10,038 bases of DNA from Coriobacteriaceae bacterium (lineage in GTDB: Bacteria > Actinomycetota > Coriobacteriia > Anaerosomatales > SLCP01): assembly GCA_003563465.1 (NCBI GenBank), contig PWVH01000153.1:1-10038 (forward strand). Direction: 5' to 3'. Under the pieces are notes generated by a model. It made no database searches. It was not told the origin of the DNA and saw only the letters and a program-made list of their open reading frames with translations. The position numbers and the translations under genes are program-made. Positions 1 through 5,795 of the stretch are shown piece after piece. Each line of letters begins with the position of its first letter. Within the stretch, counting starts at the first letter, position 1.

Positions 1-1500
1 CACATCAGTGAACTCACAGAAGGCGCGGCGGTCATCTACGACCCGGACGCCTTCGACATCGCCGAGTTCGAGGACGTGCCGGAAAGCGTCTGTGCGATCG
101 CCGTACCGCTCAAAGACATCGTCTACGAGGTCGGCGGCGTTCCTATCATGCGCAATACCGCCGCGCTAGGTGCTGTCCTCGGCCATATGGGTTTCCCGCT
201 CGAGTACCTCACCTCGTCGATCGAGCAGCAGTTCGCGCACAAGAAGCCCGAGATCGCTGAACAGAACGTCGCCTGCGCGACGGCCGGATACGAACACGCG
301 CGCAAGAACGGATGCGCGTTCCCCTACGAGATGAAGCCGATCGAGCGCGAAGACAGCAGCGCACGCATCCTCGTCGACGGCAACGAAGCGATCGGCGCCG
401 GCGCGCTAGCCGCGGGCATCGGCATGTACTGCGCGTATCCGATGACGCCCGCATCGAGCCTGCTGCACTTCATGGCCAAGCACGCCAAGAACTACCATGT
501 GGTCGTCAAGCACACAGAAGACGAACTCGCCGCCATGAACATGACCGTCGGCGGCGCGTTCGGCGGCACGCGGTCGATGTGCGCGACCTCCGGCGGCGGG
601 TTCTCGCTGATGGTCGAGGCGCTCGGACTAGCAGGAGTCAGCGAGTCAGCGGTCGTGGTGGGGCTCTTCACGCGTCCCGGCCCGGCGACCGGCATGCCCA
701 CCTGGACCGAGCAGAGCGACCTGCGCTTCGCGATCCACGCCGCCCAGGGCGAGTTCCCGCGCGTGGTGCTCGCCCCCGGCGACCATGACGACGCGTTCCA
801 CCTCGCCTGGCAAGCCTTCAACTTAGCCGACATCCTGCAGACACCCGTGATCCTCCTCGGCGACTCCTATCTCTCCGACAATCGCCAGTCGATTCCGCCC
901 TTCGACGCCTCACGTGTCGCCATCGACCGCGGCGAGATCGTCACGCAAGGCCAGGTCGAAGACTACGCCCGCTATCGTGTCACCGACTCCGGCGTCTCGC
1001 CAAGGGCGCTGCCGGGCGTGCGTGGCGCCGAGCAGGTCGTCAACTCCTACGAGCACGACGAGCACGGCTTTGGCGCGGCCGGTGAGATCGCCGAGGTGCG
1101 CGTCGCGCAGAACGAGAAACGCATGCGCAAGCTCGACCTGGCGCGCGAGCTCGTTCCTCCGCCAGCCTATTTCGGCCCCGACGACGCCAATCTTTCGGTA
1201 GTCCTCTTCGGCACGGCGAAGATGCCTGTGCGCGAGGCGATGAAGTGGCTTGAACGCGACGGCATCAACGTGAACATGATGCAGATCACCACCGTCTGGC
1301 CATTCCCTGCCGAAGAAGTCGCGTCCTTCCTCGACAAAGCCAAGAAAACGGCGATCGTTGAGGGCAACTGCACGGGACAGCTCCAGGGGCTGATCCGACA
1401 GCACTGCATGCTCGACGTCGATCACACTCTTCACCGATACGACGGGCGGCCGTTCTCGCCCGAAAGGGTCACCGCGTTCGTGAAGGAGGTGCTTGCCTGA
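1..1500 (+). CDS. korA: 2-oxoacid:ferredoxin oxidoreductase, fused gamma-alpha subunit (5' end outside window)
   Basis: This subunit, with KorB, oxidatively decarboxylates a 2-oxoacid (2-oxoglutarate is most likely) to its acyl-CoA and reduces ferredoxin in the cytoplasm. The frame is open from base 1 to the TGA at 1498-1500, so 499 codons are visible. The GTG at 76 lies inside the gamma domain and is not the true start. The first ~115 visible residues look like the end of the gamma domain (PIMRNTAALGAVLGHMGF near 145-200). The alpha part begins near base 370 with DGNEAIGAGALAAGI, followed by YPMTPAS (436-456), an acidic EDE (517-525), ATSGGGF (about 583-603) and RPGPATGMPTWTEQ (673-714). A C-terminal transketolase-like part runs from about 1195. 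Family members with fused domains are usually 560-630 residues, so roughly 60-130 residues lie upstream. Substrate choice (2-oxoglutarate versus another 2-oxoacid) cannot be settled from sequence alone. Confidence 0.93.
   Translation, partial: HISELTEGAAVIYDPDAFDIAEFEDVPESVCAIAVPLKDIVYEVGGVPIMRNTAALGAVLGHMGFPLEYLTSSIEQQFAHKKPEIAEQNVACATAGYEHARKNGCAFPYEMKPIEREDSSARILVDGNEAIGAGALAAGIGMYCAYPMTPASSLLHFMAKHAKNYHVVVKHTEDELAAMNMTVGGAFGGTRSMCATSGGGFSLMVEALGLAGVSESAVVVGLFTRPGPATGMPTWTEQSDLRFAIHAAQGEFPRVVLAPGDHDDAFHLAWQAFNLADILQTPVILLGDSYLSDNRQSIPPFDASRVAIDRGEIVTQGQVEDYARYRVTDSGVSPRALPGVRGAEQVVNSYEHDEHGFGAAGEIAEVRVAQNEKRMRKLDLARELVPPPAYFGPDDANLSVVLFGTAKMPVREAMKWLERDGINVNMMQITTVWPFPAEEVASFLDKAKKTAIVEGNCTGQLQGLIRQHCMLDVDHTLHRYDGRPFSPERVTAFVKEVLA
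1483..1490 (+). promoter_or_regulatory. Ribosome binding site of korB inside korA
   Basis: AAGGAGGT is a near-perfect Shine-Dalgarno sequence ending 9 bases before the korB ATG at 1500. It lies within the last codons of korA. Together with the one-base TGATG overlap it fixes the korB start and suggests translational coupling of the two subunits. Confidence 0.8.
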
Positions 1501-2384
1501 TGCCTGCCGTCAAGGACTACGTCACCAAGAACAAGCCTACGTGGTGCCCGGGATGCGGCAACTTCGGCATGTGGGAGGCGCTCAAGCGCGCGCTCTCCGA
1601 ACTCGAGATGGAGTTTCACGACTACTCGATCGTCTGGGGCATCGGGTGTCACGGAAACGGTGCCGATTTCACCAAAACTGCGGGCTTCCATGCGCTGCAC
1701 GGACGTACCCTGCCCGTTGCGACCGCGCTATCGCTGACGCGACCGGACCTCAAGGTGATCGTCGAGATGGGAGACGGTGACGGATACGGGCTAGGGATGG
1801 GGCACTTCGTGCACTCGGTCAGGCGTAACATCGACCTGACCTGCATTGCGCATAACAACCAGATCTATGGGCTCACCGTCGGCCAAGCCTCCCCCACCAC
1901 CGAACACCTAATGAAGACCGTCTCGACCCCCGACGGCGTTCTCGAAGAACCCGTCAACCCCTTAGGTCTTGCGCTTGCTCAGGGTGCGACATTCGTGGCC
2001 CGAGGCTTCGCGGGCGACATCCCGCATCTGACCGAACTCTACAAAGAGGCCATCCAGCACGAAGGCTTCGCGCTCGTCGACGTGTTCCAGCCGTGCGTGA
2101 CCTTCAACAAGCTCAACACGTTCACTTGGTTCCGCGAGCGTGTCTACAAACTCGACGAGACCGATCACGACCCGAGCGATCACACGGCGGCCTTCAACCT
2201 GTCGATGACCACGTTCCACGAGCTTACCTGCGCGCCGGATGAGTGTCGGATTCCCGTCGGAGTCTTCTATCGCGACACCGAGACTCCCACTTACAACGAA
2301 CGTGCTGTGGCGACTGACGCGCCCGGATACAAACGCGCCGAGGAAGTACGCGACATCTCGAAGCTGCTCGACTCGCTCGGCTAG
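1500..2384 (+). CDS. korB: 2-oxoacid:ferredoxin oxidoreductase, beta subunit
   Basis: The beta subunit (294 residues, normal for the family) binds thiamine diphosphate and one [4Fe-4S] cluster. The likely cluster ligands are C16 and C19 (CPGCG), C50 (GIGCHGN) and C199 (FQPCVTFN). The thiamine diphosphate/Mg site is GDGDGYGLGMGH at 91-102, with N119-N120 and the IYGLT motif at 122-126. The korA stop TGA and this ATG share one base (TGATG), so both subunits should be made in equal amounts. No separate gamma or delta (ferredoxin-like) gene follows, as expected for the two-subunit KorAB form. Downstream is a 77-base gap and then a convergent gene. The 2-oxoglutarate assignment is by overall family resemblance; pyruvate or a branched-chain 2-oxoacid cannot be excluded. 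Confidence 0.94.
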   Translation: MPAVKDYVTKNKPTWCPGCGNFGMWEALKRALSELEMEFHDYSIVWGIGCHGNGADFTKTAGFHALHGRTLPVATALSLTRPDLKVIVEMGDGDGYGLGMGHFVHSVRRNIDLTCIAHNNQIYGLTVGQASPTTEHLMKTVSTPDGVLEEPVNPLGLALAQGATFVARGFAGDIPHLTELYKEAIQHEGFALVDVFQPCVTFNKLNTFTWFRERVYKLDETDHDPSDHTAAFNLSMTTFHELTCAPDECRIPVGVFYRDTETPTYNERAVATDAPGYKRAEEVRDISKLLDSLG

Positions 2385-2416
2385 CTCGCGCTGTTCAACT
2401 GGACGTTCGGCGGCCC

Positions 2417-2433
2417 CGCAGCCTTAGACTGCG
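2417..2433. terminator. Small hairpin between convergent genes
   Basis: CGCAG (2417-2421), a 7-base loop CCTTAGA and CTGCG (2429-2433) form a 5-bp stem in the 77-base gap between the korB stop (2384) and the end of the convergent oxoamine synthase gene (2462). There is no T-run on either side, so it is not a classical intrinsic terminator. It might serve both strands weakly or be chance. Confidence 0.25.
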
Positions 2434-2461
2434 TCGATCAGGTGTCCCGATAGGTGACCCG

Positions 2462-3679
2462 CTAGATGAGTTCGAGCGCCTTACCTGCCTCGGCGAAGGC
2501 GTCGAGAGCTTGTGCGATGTCCTCGTCGGTGTGGGTGGCCATGATACACGTCCGCAGTCTGTCCATGCCGCGAGGCACTGCGGGGTGAACGATCGGACAG
2601 ACGAAGACCCCTCGGTCGAAGAGCATCCGAGTGAGATCCATAGCCTTGGCCTCGTCGCCCACCAGCACGGGTACCACGCACGTCGTCGAGTCTATCGTAT
2701 TCCAGCCTTGGGCCTTTAGCCCGTCGGCGTAGCCGCGAGTCACCTCGTGCAGCCGTGACACGCGCTCGGGCTCGTCTTCGATGACATCGAACGCCGCGAT
2801 CGCCGCCGCGCTCTGGGCGGGCGGCAGGGCGGCAGAGAAGATGAACGGGCGGGACATGTGGCGCTGGTAATCCACGATGTCGCTCGTGGCGGCAAGATAG
2901 CCTCCCACGCTCGGAATCGACTTGGAGAGCGTACCCATCTTCAGGTCGATCGAGCCGGGCATGCCGAAGTGCTCCTCCACGCCGTGTCCGGTAGCGCCCA
3001 AAGAACCGGTGGAGTGCGCCTCGTCGACCATCAGACGCGCGCCGTAACGGTCGCACAGCTCTCGCGTTCTTGGGAGATCCATTACATCTCCGTCCATGGA
3101 AAAGACGGAGTCGGCGGCCACAAGAATGCTCTTGTGCTCGCCCGCAGCCTGGGAGAGCAGTTTCTCGAGGTGCTCCATGTCGTTGTGGCGATATGTGCGC
3201 CACTTGGCACCCGAAAGGAGGCACCCGTCCACGATGCTAGCGTGATCGAGCTTGTCCATCAGCACCAGATCGCCTGGGCCCATCAGACCGCTCATGATAG
3301 CGATGTTGGTCACGTATCCGCTCGAGTAGACGCACGCGTCCTCGCGACCGGTGAACTCCGCGATACGAGCTTCAAGACGCTCGTGCAGATCGGTCGTACC
3401 GGTAAGCAGCCTCACACCCCCGGCTCCCGTTCCGTACTTGTCGATCGCTTCTTTGGCAGCAGCCTCGATACGCGGATGGCCGATCAGTCCCAAGTAGCTG
3501 TAAGAAGCCAGCATGACCATCTCGCGGCCGTCGGTCATGGTCACTCTATGGTTGGTGCGACCGGTCGTCGCCTGCAGATAGAAGTAACGGTCCGCAGCCT
3601 TAATGGCATCTCTGCGCTCGAGGAACGCCTCAACCCGTTCGGACACGCCATCGCGCAGCATCGTCGTGGAATCCGACAT
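2462..3679 (-). CDS. PLP-dependent alpha-oxoamine synthase family enzyme (BioF/Kbl/SPT-like)
   Basis: The 405-residue protein belongs to fold-type I PLP enzymes that condense an amino acid with an acyl-CoA or acyl-ACP (Kbl, BioF, serine palmitoyltransferase, ALA synthase; usually about 390-420 residues). Visible family marks are GTGAGGVRLLTGT (83-95), the aromatic GY (121-122) that stacks on PLP, DHAS (145-148), DEAHSTGSLGATGHG (219-233) and the Schiff-base lysine K253 in GTLSKSIPSVGGY. The ATG at 3679 is preferred because GAGGA (3692-3688) sits 8 bases upstream and gives a family-sized N-terminus. The frame stays open to 3760, but those extra 27 residues are arginine-rich and unlike the family. 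No biotin, threonine dehydrogenase or sphingolipid gene is nearby, so the acyl donor and amino acid are unknown. The gene stands alone and has its own promoter region. Confidence 0.88.
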   Translation of the reverse strand: MSDSTTMLRDGVSERVEAFLERRDAIKAADRYFYLQATTGRTNHRVTMTDGREMVMLASYSYLGLIGHPRIEAAAKEAIDKYGTGAGGVRLLTGTTDLHERLEARIAEFTGREDACVYSSGYVTNIAIMSGLMGPGDLVLMDKLDHASIVDGCLLSGAKWRTYRHNDMEHLEKLLSQAAGEHKSILVAADSVFSMDGDVMDLPRTRELCDRYGARLMVDEAHSTGSLGATGHGVEEHFGMPGSIDLKMGTLSKSIPSVGGYLAATSDIVDYQRHMSRPFIFSAALPPAQSAAAIAAFDVIEDEPERVSRLHEVTRGYADGLKAQGWNTIDSTTCVVPVLVGDEAKAMDLTRMLFDRGVFVCPIVHPAVPRGMDRLRTCIMATHTDEDIAQALDAFAEAGKALELI

Positions 3680-3689
3680 CGCAAGAATC

Positions 3690-3701
3690 CTCTCTCTCTC
3701 T
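3690..3701 (-). repeat. (AG)6 dinucleotide repeat overlapping a ribosome binding site
   Basis: On the + strand this is (CT)6; read on the coding strand it is AGAGAGAGAGAG followed by GATTCTTGCG and the ATG of the oxoamine synthase. Its last unit is part of the Shine-Dalgarno sequence. Length changes would extend the purine tract upstream without altering SD-to-start spacing. Confidence 0.7.
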
Positions 3702-3739
3702 GCGCCGGTGCGCAACGACCGGAGCCGTGGAGCATATCT

Positions 3740-3759
3740 TGTACACAAAGTTGTGCACA
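3740..3759. promoter_or_regulatory. Operator-like inverted repeat in divergent control region
   Basis: Two 9-base arms, TGTACACAA (3740-3748) and TTGTGCACA (3751-3759), are inverted repeats matching at 8 of 9 positions around a 2-base centre (AG). The size and symmetry fit a site for a dimeric helix-turn-helix regulator. It directly abuts the TATAGT -10-like box read leftward at 3764-3759, so it would cover the transcription start of the oxoamine synthase gene. No regulator gene is present in the window. Confidence 0.5.
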
Positions 3760-3768
3760 CTATACCCG
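3759..3768 (-). promoter_or_regulatory. Putative -10 element for the oxoamine synthase gene
   Basis: Read on the - strand, CGGGTATAGT holds TATAGT, a 5/6 match to TATAAT, and also GGGTAT, the -10 core of SigB/SigF-type promoters. A start near 3752 would give a leader of roughly 70 bases before the ATG at 3679. No good -35 is visible (TTCCCG at 18 bases is the nearest), so this is tentative. Confidence 0.35.
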
Positions 3769-3796
3769 ACTCAGATGCGAAGCGGGAAGGGTGCTG

Positions 3797-3806
3797 CGGG
3801 TATAGA
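3797..3806 (+). promoter_or_regulatory. Putative -10 element for the DJ-1/rubrerythrin operon
   Basis: CGGGTATAGA on the + strand is a mirror copy of the leftward element at 3768-3759. It contains GGGTAT and TATAGA and would place the transcript start about 28 bases before the ATG at 3841. No convincing -35 box (neither TTGACA-like nor GTTT-like) lies at the usual distance. An alternative + promoter is TTGTAC (3739-3744), 16 bases, TATACC (3761-3766). Confidence 0.35.
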
Positions 3807-3830
3807 CTCCAACGAAGCCTAGACCAAGAT

Positions 3831-3835
3831 GGGAG
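3831..3835 (+). promoter_or_regulatory. Ribosome binding site deciding the DJ-1 gene start
   Basis: GGGAG lies 5 bases before the ATG at 3841. It would fall inside the gene if the in-frame ATG at 3829 were used, and that earlier ATG has no good Shine-Dalgarno sequence. The shorter start is therefore preferred. Confidence 0.6.
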
Positions 3836-3840
3836 ATCTC

Positions 3841-4350
3841 ATGAAAACCGTACTCATGGTCATAGCACCGGAGGACTTCCGTGACGAGGAGTACGCACAC
3901 CCCAAAGAGGTTCTCGAAAGCCGAGGAGCCGAAGTCGTCACGGCCAGCACGCGAACGGGGACCTGCACCGGCAAACTGGGCATGACCGCCACCGCCGGGG
4001 TTGCGATCGCCGAAGCCGACGCGCTCGACTACGACGCTGTGGTGTTTGTGGGCGGACCGGGCTCCAAGGTCTTCTTCGATGACCCGTTCGCTCACTCGCT
4101 CGCCCGTGCTGCGCGAGAAGAGGGCCGTGTGGTCGCGGCGATCTGTATCGCCCCTTCCGTACTGGCCCATGCTGGTCTGCTCAAAGGGTGGCCTGCCACA
4201 GCGTTTGAGACCCAGCAGTCGGACCTCGAGAAGCACGGTGCGATCTGGACCGGCGACCCGGTTACCGTCGAAGGGTTCATAATCACCGCCAACGGCCCCG
4301 ATTCCGCAAGGGCCTTCGGAGAGGCGATAGCAGAAGCCATAGAGATCTGA
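3841..4350 (+). CDS. DJ-1/PfpI family protein
   Basis: The 170-residue cytoplasmic protein has the size of single-domain DJ-1/PfpI members, a flavodoxin-like fold superfamily with an activated cysteine. Seen in sequence are the N-terminal strand KTVLMVIAPEDF, the conserved acidic residue E17 in FRDEEY, VVFVGGPGS (67-75) and the nucleophile-elbow cysteine C102 in AAICIAPSVLA. The residue after C102 is Ile, not the His of intracellular-protease (PfpI) forms, which argues against simple assignment as a peptidase. The family includes chaperones, glyoxalase/deglycase-like enzymes and stress proteins, so the exact reaction is unknown. The frame also has an ATG at 3829, which would add four residues. 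The rubrerythrin-type gene begins 22 bases downstream with no obvious promoter between them, suggesting a shared oxidative or carbonyl stress role. Confidence 0.88.
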   Translation: MKTVLMVIAPEDFRDEEYAHPKEVLESRGAEVVTASTRTGTCTGKLGMTATAGVAIAEADALDYDAVVFVGGPGSKVFFDDPFAHSLARAAREEGRVVAAICIAPSVLAHAGLLKGWPATAFETQQSDLEKHGAIWTGDPVTVEGFIITANGPDSARAFGEAIAEAIEI

Positions 4351-4357
4351 GACAGAA

Positions 4358-4365
4358 GGAGGAGG
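4358..4365 (+). promoter_or_regulatory. Ribosome binding site selecting a GTG start
   Basis: GGAGGAGG in the 22-base gap after the DJ-1 stop is a doubled Shine-Dalgarno sequence. It lies 7 bases before GTG 4373 but 13 before ATG 4379. The spacing supports the GTG start and predicts strong translation of the rubrerythrin. Confidence 0.6.
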
Positions 4366-4372
4366 AACGCTA

Positions 4373-4915
4373 GTGAAGATGTACCGCTGCCGCATCTGCG
4401 GCGAAACCTATCTCGGCTCAGAGGTGCCGAGCCACTGTCCGTTTTGTGGAGCCCACGCCGAACACTTAGTCCCATCAGCCGAATACCCGCCCGACATCAA
4501 CGAAGTCCGGCTTACGGAAGTCGAGCGCCGCGACATCGAGGCGGCGATCGAGCTCGAGCGTTCCAATGCACGCTTCTACTTCGGCATGGCGCAGCACAAG
4601 GACGACCCCGTGCTCTCCTCCGCATACAAGCGCCTCGGCAAAGTCGAAGCCGAGCACTGCGAGCTCTTCTGCAAGCTCGTCGATGTCGATGAGCCCGCCG
4701 ACCTCAACGATCCGATGGATGACGTGACGGCCGATTGGTGCGCAAACATCGAGGACTCCATCGCACGCGAGCAGCGTGCGAGCCGGTTCTATGCCGAGGT
4801 CGTGGAGCGCGCGACATCAGAGCGCATCAAGGAAGTCTTCGCCGCCGTGAGCGACGTCGAAGCCGACCACATAGTGCTCGACCAAGAGGCTCAGCGACAC
4901 GCGGGATGCGTCTAG
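4373..4915 (+). CDS. Rubrerythrin with N-terminal rubredoxin domain (reverse rubrerythrin type)
   Basis: This is a non-haem di-iron protein, probably a peroxidase that reduces hydrogen peroxide (and possibly oxygen) with electrons from NAD(P)H via rubredoxin-type partners in anaerobes. It has 180 residues. The rubredoxin-like iron site is CRIC (C6, C9) and CPFC (C22, C25). A ferritin-like four-helix bundle spans about 48-175; its likely iron ligands are E62, E92 with H95 (EAEH), E133, and E163 with H166 (EADH). E62 and E133 both start the same E-x5-FY pattern, showing the internal duplication of the bundle. In classical rubrerythrin the rubredoxin domain is C-terminal; here it comes first, as in the reverse rubrerythrins known from clostridia. 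The gene is second in an operon after the DJ-1 gene. The penultimate residue C179 and C96, C100 and C123 are extra cysteines of unknown role. Confidence 0.9.
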   Translation: MKMYRCRICGETYLGSEVPSHCPFCGAHAEHLVPSAEYPPDINEVRLTEVERRDIEAAIELERSNARFYFGMAQHKDDPVLSSAYKRLGKVEAEHCELFCKLVDVDEPADLNDPMDDVTADWCANIEDSIAREQRASRFYAEVVERATSERIKEVFAAVSDVEADHIVLDQEAQRHAGCV

Positions 4916-4964
4916 GGAACGCTCTGTCGGCACGCGGACCGGGTCCGAGAACGGATTCTTCGGC

Positions 4965-4980
4965 GCGCAGTCTGCTGCGT
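4965..4980. terminator. Hairpin between convergent rubrerythrin and ABC permease genes
   Basis: CGCAG (4966-4970), loop TCTG and CTGCG (4975-4979) make a 5-bp stem, extended by a possible G-T pair. A second, smaller palindrome, CGGACC-G-GGTCCG, lies at 4935-4947. Both are in the 109-base gap between two convergent stops (4915 and 5025), where termination in both directions is expected. Neither has a T-run, so intrinsic termination is uncertain. Confidence 0.3.
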
Positions 4981-5024
4981 CGGGGCATCTATTCCTCAGG
5001 AAGCGGGCAGTAAAGCCGATAGGC

Positions 5025-5795
5025 TCAGATTTCCTGGCGCCTGAACGTCCAGACCGCCAAGGCCGAGACTGCGGCTGCCATTGCGACGCTTGTCACTACC
5101 GGCCACGCTACCGGCACGTCAGGAACACCGGTGAGTATCTTGTCACCGGCTCCTAGGAGACCTGCAGGCGTGTACTCACGTGCCACGCCCCAGATAGAGG
5201 CCAAGGACAACACGAAATAGATTGCGATGCCAGCTCCTGCGGCGCCCGCTTGCGAGTTGAAAAGCACGGAGAGAAACACGCTGATTGCGACCATGAGAGC
5301 TGCGAGCAGGTACCAAAGCACGACTGTCTTGGCAAACTCCGCTGTAAGTGAGCTGTCGAACATGATTGCCGTGATGCTTGCGCAAAGCGTCGCGCTCACT
5401 GCGGTAGCCACCAAAAGGAGAATCCAGTTCGACAGAATCTTGGCGATCACCATCGCACCCCGAGAAACAGGCTTGACCAGCACGATCTGGGCGGTTCCTG
5501 CTCGGCGTTCGGCAGATACGGCTCCAGCCGTCGCGATTATCACAGCGATCAGCGCGATCTGCATCGCATTCTTGTTGAACTGCAGGTATGCATCGACAGT
5601 GGTGGCAGGCGGGATTTCGATCACTATCCCTTGTGCCTCGTTCGCTGCAATCGAAGAAACCAGTCCCGGAGCTATCTCGGCGAAGATCGGGCTCATCATC
5701 CCCAAGAACAGCATGATTCCGGGGATGACGAACAACCGCCACGTACGCACGATCTCTTTCAGTTCCTTGCCGAGGAACACCGCGAACCCGTGCAT
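5025..5795 (-). CDS. ABC-2 type transporter permease
   Basis: This 256-residue integral membrane protein is the membrane half of an ABC exporter whose ATPase is encoded immediately upstream. About six hydrophobic segments are visible at roughly 20-38, 76-94, 119-147, 156-178, 184-203 and 229-251. Between segments 2 and 3 is the typical ABC-2 stretch ERRAGTAQIVLVKPVSR (96-112), thought to contact the ATPase. The extracytoplasmic loop after segment 1 holds AEIAPGLVSS. ATG 5795 is chosen over the TTG at 5798: it shares one base with the ATPase stop (TGATG), and GGAGG (5808-5804) lies 8 bases upstream. It ends with the short basic tail FRRQEI. Substrate is unknown; relatives export or protect against antibiotics, peptides, sodium or unknown compounds. 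Confidence 0.9.
   Translation of the reverse strand: MHGFAVFLGKELKEIVRTWRLFVIPGIMLFLGMMSPIFAEIAPGLVSSIAANEAQGIVIEIPPATTVDAYLQFNKNAMQIALIAVIIATAGAVSAERRAGTAQIVLVKPVSRGAMVIAKILSNWILLLVATAVSATLCASITAIMFDSSLTAEFAKTVVLWYLLAALMVAISVFLSVLFNSQAGAAGAGIAIYFVLSLASIWGVAREYTPAGLLGAGDKILTGVPDVPVAWPVVTSVAMAAAVSALAVWTFRRQEI

Noticed and set aside
910..1434. 174-codon open frame on the - strand inside korA
   Set aside because: Shadow of korA; no domain and no independent ribosome binding or promoter evidence.
3680..3760. 27-residue N-terminal extension of the oxoamine synthase starting at 3760
   Set aside because: The extension would cross the operator-like repeat and the predicted leader, is Arg-rich and unlike the family, while ATG 3679 has a proper Shine-Dalgarno.
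2858..3805. 315-codon open frame on the + strand opposite the oxoamine synthase gene
   Set aside because: It is antisense to a gene with clear catalytic motifs, has no recognisable domain, and is explained by the high GC content removing stops in the shadow frame.
4935..4947. CGGACC-G-GGTCCG palindrome after the rubrerythrin gene as an intrinsic terminator
   Set aside because: Stem is short once a loop is allowed and no T-run follows; it is mentioned only with the neighbouring hairpin.
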